A stretch of DNA of 45,885 bases from an uncultured bacterium (GTDB lineage: Bacteria > Patescibacteriota > Gracilibacteria > Absconditabacterales > Absconditicoccaceae), in NCBI GenBank assembly GCA_903918675.1, contig CAIXFE010000082.1:1-45885 (forward strand), given 5' to 3'. Every line of letters begins with the position of its first letter. Position 1 is the stretch's first letter. The translations under genes were made by a program, and so were the position numbers. The notes beneath the pieces are model-generated. The model saw only the letters and a program-made list of their open reading frames with translations, was not told where the DNA came from and searched no databases. This document shows, one piece after another, positions 1-9,861 of the stretch.

Positions 1-9
1 GGCAATGAG

Positions 10-39
10 AAAACTTACCCTCGTGGTGAGTTTTTTTTT
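10..39 (+). terminator. Intrinsic terminator of a gene upstream of the window
   Basis: AAAACTTACC pairs with GGTGAGTTTT across a five-base loop, and the stem runs into nine T on the plus strand. It would end a plus-strand transcript entering from the left. No gene for it is visible in the window. Confidence 0.65.
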
Positions 40-44
40 GATTG

Positions 45-66
45 AAAAAAAATCCACATATGTGGA
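45..66 (-). terminator. Intrinsic terminator of the tRNA-Pro gene
   Basis: On the minus strand the perfect palindrome TCCACATATGTGGA (five-base stem arms, ATAT loop) is followed by eight T. It begins about 8 bases after the tRNA 3' end, the expected place for the terminator of a single tRNA gene. It is back to back with the plus-strand terminator just to its left. Confidence 0.7.
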
Positions 67-73
67 CTACATT

Positions 74-147
74 TCGGGGCGACAGGACTCGAACCTGCGA
101 CCTCAAGACCCCCAGCCTTGCATTCTAGCCATCTGAACTACGCCCCG
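74..147 (-). tRNA. tRNA-Pro, anticodon GGG
   Basis: A full cloverleaf folds on the minus strand. The acceptor stem is CGGGGCG/CGCCCCG with discriminator A. The D arm is GTTC/GAAT. The anticodon stem is CAAGG/TCTTG with loop CTGGGGG, which places GGG at positions 34-36 after the invariant U33. The T arm is GCAGG/CCTGT with loop TTCGAGT. CCA is not encoded and would be added after transcription. The gene has its own terminator and a plausible promoter, so it looks monocistronic. This is not the UGA-reading tRNA-Gly(UCA) that the recoded genome needs; that gene must lie elsewhere. Confidence 0.93.
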
Positions 148-155
148 GTATCCTT

Positions 156-183
156 TTGATATGGATATGTCTCGAAATATCAA
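156..183 (-). promoter_or_regulatory. Candidate promoter of tRNA-Pro
   Basis: On the minus strand TTGATA (-35 like) and TATCAA (-10 like) are separated by 16 bases, and the -10 ends about 9 bases before the mature tRNA 5' end. The position is right but the -10 is a weak match to TATAAT, so this is a prediction only. Confidence 0.35.
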
Positions 184-257
184 CTCTAAGTATATTTTCC
201 TGTTGGAATTTATTTCCTTTTCTGTATCATTTTATCAATTTATCATTTTATCATTCC

Positions 258-1781
258 ATGTTTAAACTCCAATCCACTTACCAGCCCGCAGGAGATCAAA
301 TTAGAGCGATCGATGAGATTCAGAAGATTTTTGCGAAGGGGAAAAATAAAGTGACGCTCTTAGGAGCTACGGGGACAGGAAAGACCTTTACGATGGCAAA
401 TATTATCCAACATTTACAGAAACCTACGCTCATTATTTCCCACAACAAAACACTCGCGGCTCAGCTTGCCACCGAATTCAAGTACTTCTTCCCAGACAAC
501 GCTGTACACTATTTTGTATCTTACTTCGACTACTACCAGCCTGAAAGTTATTTACCCGCACAAGGCCTCTACATAGAGAAGGAGGCGACCGTCAACCAGG
601 AGATAGAGATGTACAGACTCGCAACTATGGCTTCCCTGCTCAGCAGAAAAGACGTGATCGTCGTGGCTTCCGTGTCTTCGCTGTATGGATTGGGGCAGAA
701 AAGATTCTTTGAAGAAAATTGTCTGATCTTGGAAACCGGCAAAGAATATGATTTTAAATTACTCAAAAGGCAGCTTCTCCATATGCAATACAAACCCGTG
801 CAAAGTAAGATCGAACACGGGATGTTTGATATGCATGGCGAGACGGTAGATATTTTTTCGAGTACAGAGAAGTTTCTGTATAGACTGCACTTCAATGAGG
901 AGAAGCTAGAACTTATCGAGCTGAGAGATTCTATGAGTTATGAATTTAGAGGTAAAGTAAATAAAGTAACCGTCTGGCCGGCGACACAATTTTTGCAAGA
1001 CGTGACTGACCTGGAGTTTATCTTAGCACAGATGGACGCTGAGAAAGAAGAGAGAGTCAAAGAATTTGAAAAAGCTGGCATGCTCGTAGAAGCAGAAAGG
1101 ATCAAGAAAAGAGTCGAATATGATATTAGGATGATCAGAGAGACATGATTCGTAAATGGTATCGAGAACTACTCTCTCTACTTCGATCGCAGACTGCCTG
1201 GTCAGCCCCCAAATACGATCTTCGATTATTTCCCAGATGATTTCTTACTCATCATCGATGAATCACATATGACACTGCCCCAATTGCAGGCGATGCCTAG
1301 CGGCGACAAATCCAGAAAAATGAACCTCGTGAAATACTGATTTAGACTGCCATCGGCGATCGATCATAGACCTCTGAATTTTCAGGAGCTAGAAACGAAG
1401 CTTGGATGGAAGGATGAATTGAAAATTGAAAATTGAAAATTAGAAATTGCGGAGCTGTGAGAAACATATAAACATTTACAGAAGAAGATATGATTAGAAA
1501 CGTGAATCAAGATGAAGCAGCATGTAGATGCGAAAACAATCTTCCTTTCTGCGACACCTGCTGAATATGAATTAAAATTATCAGATAAAATTGTGGAGCA
1601 AATTATTAGACCGACAGGATTATTAGATCCGATCACGTACGTCTATCCCAAGTCAGGAGAATATGACCCACTGATGAAAAGTCTAGAAACTCTGATCGCC
1701 AAGAAGCCACATTTGAAAGAATTTTTGGAGTGATATAGTCTGAAGGATGGAGTGGAAGAAATTTTTGGTAATGAAGAATAG
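258..1781 (+). CDS. uvrB: UvrB excinuclease subunit, C-terminally truncated
   Basis: UvrB loads onto damaged DNA from UvrA and recruits UvrC in nucleotide excision repair. I start at ATG 258 ([14 protein letters not shown]) because the upstream part of the ORF is not UvrB-like. Visible are Walker A GATGTGKT (residues 36-43), the beta-hairpin ([21 protein letters not shown]), the DESH box (about 334-337) and LSATPAEYE followed by [13 protein letters not shown]. In-frame TGA fills conserved glycines (RET-G-FVNG, KY-G-FRLPSA). The product is 507 residues against about 660 in the family. It stops shortly after the RPTGLLDP segment in an unrelated tail, so helicase motifs IV-VI (including the GRAAR box) and the UVR motif are absent, and I do not find them in any frame nearby. 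A GAAAATT array is inserted in frame after the FQELE segment. The gene may be inactive, or a deletion or assembly error may have removed its end. Confidence 0.88.
1416..1449 (+). repeat. In-frame (TTGAAAA)n array inside uvrB
   Basis: Four degenerate 7-base units (TTGAAAA-like) occupy the variable stretch between the PLNFQELE and KTIFLSATP segments of UvrB and keep the reading frame, with one TGA read as Gly. The same unit recurs in hemW near 9021. Confidence 0.75.
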
Positions 1782-1814
1782 AAATAAGCTTTTTTATTAT
1801 CTTTGATCTTACTC

Positions 1815-2276
1815 ATGCTCGATTCCATCGGACTAACCAGTAGGGCTAAGAAAACTACGCAAGGACAGGATACTCCTATCACAGAGATTGTTGATATTTT
1901 TTCTTGTAATCAGGAACCGCTTCTAAATAACCTTCGCTGACATATCAATGACTTAAAGAAATTACTGGGCATAGATTTTGATCATCCCCATGGAGAAAGA
2001 TTTACCGATCTCTTCTGAAACACATGTGAAGATATCAGATACTATATGCGCCACAATAAAGCCATAGCACAAAGATTATATGATAGTCTACATCACCTTG
2101 TAGCTATTGCAAAGCAGTTATCTTCACAAGAGAAAGAATATTTCTTACAGGCTGTGATAGAAACGGTGGCGCTAAAGAAGACTAATGAACCCTCGGTTCT
2201 GGACGAAAAGACTATATGGTTGAATATATTTATAGAAAAGCTTAAAGTATCACTTTCAAAGTATTTTACTCCATAA
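1815..2276 (+). CDS. Hypothetical protein, 153 residues
   Basis: The frame is open from ATG 1815 to TAA 2276 with two TGA codons read as Gly. I do not recognise the family. The sequence is mixed and probably helical, with a central segment rich in His, Tyr and Lys (DIRYYMRHNKAIAQRLYDSLHHL) and no signal peptide or membrane segment. It starts 33 bases after the uvrB stop and ends 8 bases before the hydrogenase-like gene, so the three genes may share a transcript. It occupies the place where the missing UvrB C-terminus would be encoded, but it shows none of the helicase motifs. Confidence 0.6.
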
Positions 2277-2284
2277 TAATATGC

Positions 2285-3208
2285 ATGCCACTTACCCCAG
2301 AGTTAGAGAACATAATAAATATACTGAATGAAGGGAAAACGATTTGCTTGCTAGCCCCAAGTTTCCCTGTGGATTTCGCGTATCCTCAGATTGTCATAGA
2401 TCTGAAAGGGATCGGATTTACTAAGGTAGTCGAACTGACTTATGCAGCGAAGATGATCAATATGCACTATCATGAGCTGATCAAAAAAGATCCTACAAAG
2501 CAATGGATATGCACCAACTGCCCCACTGTGGTAAAATATATCACGAATAAATATCCTCAGCATAAAGATAAATTGATCGATATTGCTTCGCCCATGGTCA
2601 TCATGAGTAGATTTGTGAAGAAAGCGTACGAGCAAAGCGAGGGAGTCCCGCAAGGCGGGAAATACTGACCAGATCGGAAGACGGTTTTCGTTTGACCGTG
2701 TTTAGCAAAAAAAATGGAGGCGAAGGAGTCAGGCGATGTGGACGAGGCCATCACGTTCAAAGAACTTCAGCAAATATTTGATCACTACAAAGAAAATAAT
2801 ATCCCGTATAAGGAGTTCTCATTTGATGTCACGGAGAGTGGCGATGCGGACTTCGATAAATTTTACAACGATTATACCAAAGTATTTCCACTGACGGGAG
2901 CTGTCGCGGATACGCTGCATTACAGAGATGTCCTCTCCCCTGACCAGGTTTTGGTCGTAGATGAGATCAAACATTTGGATGCCGCTTTAGACTATATGGA
3001 GAAAAATCCCAACATCAAATTCCTAGATCCCCTCTCCTGTCCTGGAGGCTGTATCGGATGACCATGAATAATTTCCCTCGCTCCAACTGAAGAAAGAGTG
3101 AAAAAAATCAAGGCATATAGAGATCATTGCAAGAAGAATAAGATGGGTAGCAAGGAAGGGAAAGCGGAATATATGGATGGAGTGGATTTTGATAATAAGA
3201 TTATATAA
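2285..3208 (+). CDS. [FeFe]-hydrogenase-like large-subunit C-terminal domain protein
   Basis: The 307-residue protein matches the catalytic-domain fold of iron-only hydrogenases, including the sensory HydS-like groups. The visible motifs are ICTNCPTV (in place of TSCCPxW), VGPCLAKKMEA (the L2 motif, PCxAKK) and LSCPGGCIGGPG (the L3 motif, CxxGCxxG). The glycine in VGPC and the second one in CIGG are TGA. In the first motif the cysteine that serves as proton relay in catalytic enzymes is replaced by Asn, while the next Cys, a cluster ligand, is kept. There is no N-terminal ferredoxin domain. I infer a cluster-binding protein that is sensory or non-catalytic rather than an H2-evolving enzyme. 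A small palindrome (CCCGCAAGGCGGG) inserts VPQGG before the YGPDRKTVFVGPC segment. No hydE/F/G genes are in the window. Confidence 0.8.
2647..2659. repeat. Small palindrome inserted in the hydrogenase-like gene
   Basis: CCCGC AAG GCGGG forms a five-base-pair hairpin within the coding sequence and encodes the VPQGG insertion. It resembles CCCACCGAAGGTGGG at 22329, suggesting a family of small GC-rich palindromes. Confidence 0.5.
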
Positions 3209-3228
3209 GGATAGCCGAAAAATGGCCG

Positions 3229-3268
3229 AAAATAGCTTAAAGTAGCTTAAAATTGCTGGGCTATTTTT
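3229..3268 (+). terminator. Probable terminator after the hydrogenase-like gene
   Basis: AAAATAGC pairs with GCTATTTT, and the 3' arm sits in a T run. The loop of about 23 bases is long and itself repeats TAGCTTAAA. It starts 21 bases after the stop codon. The rest of the gap to rimO holds only a GC-rich stretch (CGCCTTGGTGGTGGA). Confidence 0.5.
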
Positions 3269-3349
3269 GGCGCGAAGGCCGCCTTGGTGGTGGACGAGCG
3301 TTTGGCTATCTTTCAGCACGGAGTGTTAAGCATTTATTTACAATTATTT

Positions 3350-4696
3350 ATGATGACTCAAGAGTTTAACTTTTCATTAATAAATCTCTGATGTACCAAA
3401 AACCTGGTCGATAGCCAGCATTTCCTGGGGCGTCTTTTTGATATTAGCATCAAGACTCCTGATTATACACTGAATTATTTCACGGATCCGTTTGATAAAA
3501 ACGCGGATATCGTTTTCGTGAATACCTGCGGATTTATTTCTTCATGAAGAGATGAAGCTGAACAAAATGTACGTAAACTTTTGAAGGCAGGAAAGATTGT
3601 CTATCTCTTGGGGTGTGCGGTTCAGTATTATAAACAGTTACAGGTTTCAGGTTCCAAGTTACAGGTTAGAAACGTCCATTATCTTTCACGGCACGATGTT
3701 ACATCGGTCAGTCTCAAGGATCTCATGCAATGATACAACAGTACAACTTTCTGAAATTTTGAATTTAACAAAGGACCAAGAGTGTATACCAATATTGAAA
3801 ATAAATTTGAATATCTCAAGATCGCTGAATGATGCGACAATCACTGCTCATTCTGCATCATCCCCCAACTCAGATGAAAACAAAAATCATTAGCGATAGA
3901 GAAAATTCTAACTGGAGTGAAACAGATGATCGATGCGTGAATCGAAGAGATTATCGTGATCGCGCAAGACACTACGAGATACGGGACCGACCTGTATGGA
4001 AAACCAGCTTTGCTTGAGCTTCTGAAGAGGATAGAAGAGATCTGATGAGAATTTAGATACAGACTCCTCTATCTCTATCCAGATATCGTGACGCTCAAAC
4101 AATTGGAGCAACTCACGAAGCTCAAGAAATTTATTCCTTACTTCGATGTCCCGCTTCAGCATATCAGTTCTTCGGTATTGAAAAGAATGGGAAGATTTTA
4201 CGATGAGTGATATATCGGAAAATTTTTGGATCAGATTAAGAAATTATTTCCAGTCCATTTCATCAGGACAAATTTGATCATAGGATTTCCTGGAGAGATG
4301 AAGGAAGATTTCCAACAGTTGAAGAAATTCGTGCAGGAAGAAAATTTCGACAATGTCGCATTGTTTGAATATCATGATGAGCCTCTCGCTCCATCGAGTA
4401 AATTGCTAGATAAAGTGCCGGATAGGGAGATTAGGAAAAGATTTAATGAAATGAAAACAATAGTCGAAAGTCTTAGATCCACAAGAGCCAAGATGAGAAA
4501 AGGGAAGGAAGAAATTGGTTACATTATGGATGTTGAGAGGTTGAGACGTTGAGAGATTGAGAGATTAACAATTAGGCCATGGCTTAATTGTCCGGAGATT
4601 GATGAGTATGATAAGATTTCTGCGAAGCAGATTATCGGATGCTTTGATGATTCTGAAGAACTGAAAATATGAGATAAGATAATCTATACCATATAG
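3350..4696 (+). CDS. rimO: Radical SAM methylthiotransferase RimO
   Basis: RimO methylthiolates the conserved aspartate of ribosomal protein S12, using two 4Fe-4S clusters and S-adenosylmethionine. Visible are the N-terminal UPF0004 cysteines (NLGCTKNLVDS, NTCGFIS, LLGCAV), the radical SAM motif EGCDNHCSFC (CX3CX2C) with CIIPQLRGKQKS, and the late core LIIGFPGE. A C-terminal TRAM domain follows (IRPWLNCPEIDEYDKI). CTKNLVDS and NTCGFIS favour RimO over MiaB. The start is ATGATG at 3350 in an A/T-rich leader without Shine-Dalgarno; the product has 448 residues, the usual length. Many conserved glycines are TGA, including those in LGC, EGC and LRGK. Two repeat arrays are inserted in frame, at 3635-3671 after LGCAVQYYK and at 4532-4566 inside the TRAM domain. 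Confidence 0.92.
3635..3671 (+). repeat. In-frame CAGGTT-type array in rimO
   Basis: Degenerate units ACAGGTT/TCAGGTT/CCAAGTT add about ten residues (LQVSGSKLQV) to the loop after the third UPF0004 cysteine. A similar AGGTAACAGGTAGAAGGT tract lies just after nrdR (19174-19201). Confidence 0.65.
4532..4566 (+). repeat. In-frame GTTGAGA array in the TRAM domain of rimO
   Basis: Five units of the type GTTGAGA/GATTGAGA insert VERLRRGEIERL between GYIMD and the conserved RPWLNCPEID segment. The frame is kept and one TGA is read as Gly. Confidence 0.65.
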
Positions 4697-4763
4697 TTTT
4701 CTTTTAAAAACCCACTTGAATTTCTTATGTCTATTCCTATAAACGATATTTGTCAACCACTTT

Positions 4764-7700
4764 ATGGTTTTTGACTATAATATGGGAGATACGAACACAG
4801 GAGCTGATTCTCAGTTATCTTTTACTTTTGATGAATTCTCATCTACGGAGAATAATTTTGTTAATACAGAAACTTCAAAAATTACGAAGGTTACTGGTAA
4901 TGCGATCGTTAATATAGATCATAGCACACCTCCTCTCCTTAATGAACTCTCGCCTCACGACAAATATCTTGAGCTCGAGCTTATTCTCAAGAACCTTTCA
5001 ACAGGTGAAATTCTTTCTCATTTTCTTAACAACCAAAGAAAATTGTTACAAAATATTGGCCTTTATAAACAATGAACAAAAATAGTCTATATAGGCATAC
5101 AAGGGCAGATCTCCTTGCAGTTGTCTTTACCGCAGGAATTACTTTCTTGGCGAGGTAAGGTTCTATGACTTAACGATAAAGATGATTTGCCCGAGCAATG
5201 CATAGGGAATCACCTTCTTGATAATCCAGAGACGCCTCCACTGATTAAGGAGTATGAGGATCCCTGTCCAGAGCTTTATCCTGCAGATTATTTGGATTCA
5301 TTTAGTGAAGATGATGTCCCAGAAGTTATCGAAGATACATTGGATACATTGGATTTATTGGAAGAGCTTCTAGCACGAGGGTATTTTCCTCTTCAAATGG
5401 AGGATACACCGACACCCGATGATCATGGAGAACCAAACAGAGATACCGATCCAGCTAATATTAACCCTTGAAATAATTCGAAAACAGATAGATATATCCT
5501 TTGATCTGATTGAAGATTAGACTTATTTTCTATGGTATGATCGTATGGAGTCGAGAAAACATGTAGTATGATCAAACAACTGATAGACGCTAAAGAAAAC
5601 GGCTACTGAGACGTCCTGAACATTCTCTGGAGAGAAATAGGCGTCTGGGGGAATATTGAGAGACTGCAAGAAGATTCTTCCTTCATATTTAATTTCTTCG
5701 GACGTATCAAAGAGAGCTTCAAAAAGGGAAATATCTGGTTTCGCCTCTTGGAAAAGAGTGATAATGAAGATGGAAGTCTCTGGAGCGAATTATGGCAGTG
5801 GTTTGATAAAATTCTCGAAGGAATGAGATTTATGTGGTCCCAATGAGAGCATCGTCAAGATCTGGACGACTTTTCTGGTCTCAGTGTCCGATTTGATAGA
5901 TACACAGATAACTATCCCCATATGTACGGGACACTCCTTTCTATTATCTGACCACAGAATGTTGATAATTTTAGACTTCTTAGCCCTTTTCAGGATGCCT
6001 TCCCTGATATGTTTCAGGAATATATTTCCGATGATATAAGGACTGATCTTCTTACAACATATAAAAAAAGTTGTATTATGACTCCTTTGTTGGCTATTGC
6101 TCAAGCACTTAAAGAAGGGAAAGTATGACAACACATAGATACATTATTAAAAGATTTTAATGAGATCCTCAATAGTTGTATCGAACATTCTCCTACTCCT
6201 CTGGATGAACTCTGTACATGTACTATGTCACTCTCAATAATCGGTATCAGCCTCTTACCAGAGAATAAAGGATTAAAATATATCGATACAGGTGAAACAA
6301 TACTCTTTGGTGAGATTCCAATTGATTCTGGAGATGCCGAAGAAATATTCGAATGTATAAAACTAGGGCTTCTAGAGTGGCTTGAAGAAATCATAGAAAA
6401 AATGGAAGCGAAAAAGCCAGTAGAGGGGAATCTTTCTCAATTTTTCTGGCTTCAGAAAGATACAAATAGATTACCTCCACCACAAGAAAACTTTGAGGAA
6501 GTAGACTTTGTAATGGATAATGATAAGATTGATATCTCTGCAAGCATGCTAGAATATTGAAAAAAAATAGTCTATCGTATGATGATTGATACCCTGAAAA
6601 GATGAGAAGACGATCCCGATTACATCAAACATCATGAAACTTTTTATGAATATCTTGGATGAAAATTTTGACGAGTATATCTCAAAAAAGATATAGTAGA
6701 CTTCCTAGTTATTCGATATCAAGTAGAGTATAAAGGACTTGATATACCACTACGCTTTGGTCCTTATGGATTGATAGACTTTGGATATGTAGAGTTATTA
6801 AGATTTGATCAGAAAGAGAGGGAAGAGTTCTATATGGGAGTTCTAAACTGATGACCTGAGTATGATCAATACTGCATCTTTATACCACAAATATGGCGTT
6901 ATATCAAAAGATACTATTCTCGAAATGGTACTATGAAAGAGCTTATAGGCGCTAGAACGGCTGAGATTAATGAGCTACCATCCGCTGCTTTTGATGTCTT
7001 CCTCACACCGGATTCGGCATTCGATATTGATAGGATGATCAAGAAACATGGGACAAAAAAGACCTCAGAGATCTTCGATTCTATTTTCGTAGGAAATTAT
7101 CCATATAGTAGTAAGTTTTTCAAAACACTTATAGAGAAGCTTATGGTAAAAATGAAGAAACAAGAATTCATTCTATTACTAAGATCAGGCGATATTGAAT
7201 ACATAGCAGACCTTTTTTCAGATATTTATGATGCACTTGATTCATGTGGCATCTATGATACATTTTATATAGGTCCTAATATGAATCGGCTCCCAATAAA
7301 AAAGCGATCTTCACTGATCGTTGATGCATTAGCAATTATGCCCACTCCAGCACCACAACAAACCCTAAAAACAAATAATATTAATGCAAACATATTATAT
7401 AAGACTATATGAATGAGAGATAAGCCGGTTATTGATCTTATCAATGACATAATCCGTCAGGCATGACCACAGACATTTATGAATATGTTCGCAAGTTATA
7501 TGAGTATGAAAAAAAATAATAGTGTAAGATCACAACAATTGATTACTGCCTGCCAAAAAAGTCTTGTCAGAGAATATATAAAGAATTTCGTTACCTCTCC
7601 TGAAAAAGTAAATTATGAAGATGAAATTAAGTTTAAGTTCATTGCAGATCTACAGAAACTAATAAGAAACAATCAACGACTTTCTTATAATCCACTTACA

Positions 7701-8141
7701 GATAGACTACTTGATAATAAAACCTGACTCTCTCTTCCTATAGACTGTTTTATTACAAAGTATTCTATACAAGAACTAGAAACGCAAACAGAAGAAATCA
7801 TCGATGAACGGCTCAGTTATTGTACAGTAGATGCAAACCACGCAGAGAAGATATGAATCATCATAAAAGATAATCGGTTAGGGGAGGAATTTCTTTCCGT
7901 CATTCGTCCAACGAATACAATATCTTATTATGTACAATATCTATGACTCAGAATACCAGTCAGAGACCTCTGTGAAGGATGCGATGAACAGTACCGACCA
8001 AAGAATCTTAAAGATCGAATGGGGCGAGTTGACATACAATATGCCGAGAAAGGGAACACCCCTTCACATCGTCTTCCTTCCACTAATCCCTATCATAGGA
8101 ACAACTTTTCAACAGAAAAAGATGAAAGTCTCCCCTTCTAA
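4764..8141 (+). CDS. Giant orphan protein, up to 1125 residues
   Basis: One frame is open from ATG 4764 to TAA 8141 when about twenty TGA codons are read as glycine; I saw no TAA or TAG in it. ATG 4782 is an equally possible start, and neither has a Shine-Dalgarno. I do not recognise the family. The first 240 residues are acidic and probably flexible (SFSEDDVPEVIEDTLDTLD). The rest is mixed alpha/beta in composition, without signal peptide, membrane segments or obvious internal repeats. The end carries a CxxC (DLCEGCDEQYRPK) and a basic, His-containing tail. It lies between rimO and hemW with no other gene, and it lacks the low-complexity insertions seen in those neighbours. Size and acidity suggest a cytoplasmic scaffold or very large enzyme, but there is no functional evidence. 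Confidence 0.7.
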
Positions 8142-8350
8142 GCTCTCCTTGTTTTCTCCTGCGCTTTCTTTACTAATCGGTAGTCGGGAATTGGCTTGAG
8201 GCTTAAAGCGTAAAGCTTGAGACCTTGAAAATTAAAAATTAAACTTTGTCAACTCTTCGAAAATTAGAAAATTTTGTTATTTGTAAATTGTTTGTAAAAT
8301 TCAAAATTCTTAAATTTTAAAATTCCATTTTATTCTTTCTCTCCTCTCTC
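8142..8350. other. A/T-rich intergenic region before hemW
   Basis: It contains two degenerate repeat tracts, GGCTTGAGGCTTAAAGCGTAAAGCTTGAG around 8195-8222 and GAAAATTAAAAATTAAA after it, then AATT-rich sequence. I see no gene and no convincing terminator. TTGTCA near 8249 looks like a -35 hexamer but has no good -10. Confidence 0.4.
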
Positions 8351-9688
8351 TTGCTTTCCCTCTACATCCATATTCCTTTCTGTGCCAGTAAATGCGCTTA
8401 TTGTAGCTTCAATAGTTTGCCCATAGATTTTTCTGATAAACTCATTGATAATTATATCGTTGCGTTGAAAAAAGAGATCGATCATTATAGTGTGACGCTT
8501 ATGGATAAAGAAATTAAGACCCTGTATATCTGATGAGGGACGCCAAGCAGAATCTGAGTAGAAAGAATTATCGATATCGTGGAGTATATTGCGACAAAAT
8601 TTGATCTCGAGAATATGGCTGAATTTAGCATCGAACTTAACCCCTCCCCTGCTCAAGAGGTTTTGGATTTTGTAAAAAAGCTGAATCACAGGTACGCGAA
8701 GTTTCCCAGAGTGAGGTTTAGTTTTGGGATTCAGAGTCTGGATGATGAGATATTAAAAACTGTCTGAAGAGCATACTCTTTTGTCGGAATCACAGATTTC
8801 TTAAGGAAGCTCGTACATCTCAAGCAAGATAACAATGTCTTCAATTTCGATTTCATCGCATTCGGCAAATTTCATGTCAGCAAAAATGGAACTAAACAAT
8901 TACGACATGATTTTAATCGTGAATTTTTCCAGAAATTTCTAGAAAGCGGGCGGGCAGATAGTATCTCCCTCTATACTTTGGAACATCATGAAAATTCTAA
9001 GCGATATAGTGATCTCATCGGAATTGAAAATTGAAAATTGTCCTTACAGGATGAAAGGATTGAGGATTGAAAATGATGCAATACATACTGAGAAGTCGAA
9101 AGTCTAAGGTCTAAGGACCAAGCTCTAAGTTCTGATGAGAACATTATGGAAGAATTTATTTTCTTGAAAGATATTATTTTGCATGCCTGATTTTCTAGAT
9201 ATGAAATATCTAACTTCACTAAGGCAAGCAAGGCATCGATCCACAATATGGTGTATCGGAATATGGAAAATTATTTGGGACTTGGTTTATCAGCAAGCTC
9301 CTTTCTCCCAATGACTAATGACCAATGACTAATGACTCATGTATTTCCATCGTTCCAGAATTCTATCGTTCCATCGTTCTGAACGCGTTGGACCAATACC
9401 GCCGATATGAAAACCTATCTCGAGGGAAATCGAGTCGATGAAAAGCAAGTCCAAACGCTGGACAATTCAGACCTTCTGATAGAAGAATTTTTCCTCAGCC
9501 TGAGAACAAGAGAAGGGATTGCTGATATTGATAAGTTTAAAGACGTACTCATTCCAAATTACAAATGACTAATTACGAATTACGAATGAGCGTGATTGGT
9601 TCTTTTCGACTGAACAAAATTACAACTCACTGATGAGGGAATGAATGTATCGAATACTATTGTCACTGAATTATTGAGAGAAATCTAA
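8351..9688 (+). CDS. hemW: HemW-like radical SAM protein (coproporphyrinogen oxidase family)
   Basis: HemN/HemW-family protein. The N-terminus LYIHIPFCASKCAYC holds the CX3CX2C cluster motif, followed by YIGGGTPS (first two glycines TGA), ELNPSP, RFSFGIQSLDD, the HemW-like SRYEISNFTKAS and NYLGLGLSASSF, and a C-terminal winged-helix-like LQLTDEGM. HemW is a heme chaperone in studied bacteria, whereas HemN oxidises coproporphyrinogen III; without other heme genes here the chaperone-type name is safer. The start is TTG 8351; there is no ATG, and a TAA lies just upstream. The 445 residues are longer than typical HemW because short-repeat arrays are inserted in frame at about 9021-9040, 9097-9140, 9308-9340, 9344-9381 and 9555-9590. 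All are multiples of three and read through TGA where needed. Confidence 0.85.
9021..9140 (+). repeat. Two in-frame arrays in hemW (GAAAATT and CTAAGGT units)
   Basis: GAATTGAAAATTGAAAATTG is followed after about 55 bases by AAAGTCTAAGGTCTAAGG and related units. They lie between the SLYTLEHHE segment and the SRYEISNF segment. The first matches the uvrB array and the second matches the intergenic CTTAG arrays at 10900, 14945 and 35800. Confidence 0.65.
9308..9381 (+). repeat. Two adjacent in-frame arrays in hemW (AATGACT and CCATCGTT units)
   Basis: CCAATGACTAATGACCAATG and TTCCATCGTTCCAGAATTC type tracts encode PMTNDQGLMTHV and FPSFQNSIVPSFG between the conserved SASSF and RWTNTADMKTY segments. 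Both are expanded heptamer-like repeats, read in frame. Confidence 0.7.
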
Positions 9689-9861
9689 ACAGATTATTGG
9701 GCGTTTGGAATCGGGGATCTGGAATCGGGAATATCCCTGCCAAATAAACAGATTCCCAATAAACCGATAAACCATTTTCCCCTTGAATCCTTGTCATAAA
9801 TGACTACATTGATTATGAGCATAGTAGAATATGCTTATTTTTTATTTACTCAGAAAAAAAT

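Noticed and set aside
1146-1348. Apparent premature stops suggesting a uvrB pseudogene
   Set aside because: The stops are TGA at conserved glycines, explained by recoding. The truncation at 1781 is a separate matter because it ends in TAG.
4750-4781. TTGTCA ... TATAAT promoter for the giant orphan
   Set aside because: The spacer is 20 bases and the TATAAT overlaps the first codons of the ORF; it is kept as a possibility only if ATG 4782 is the start.
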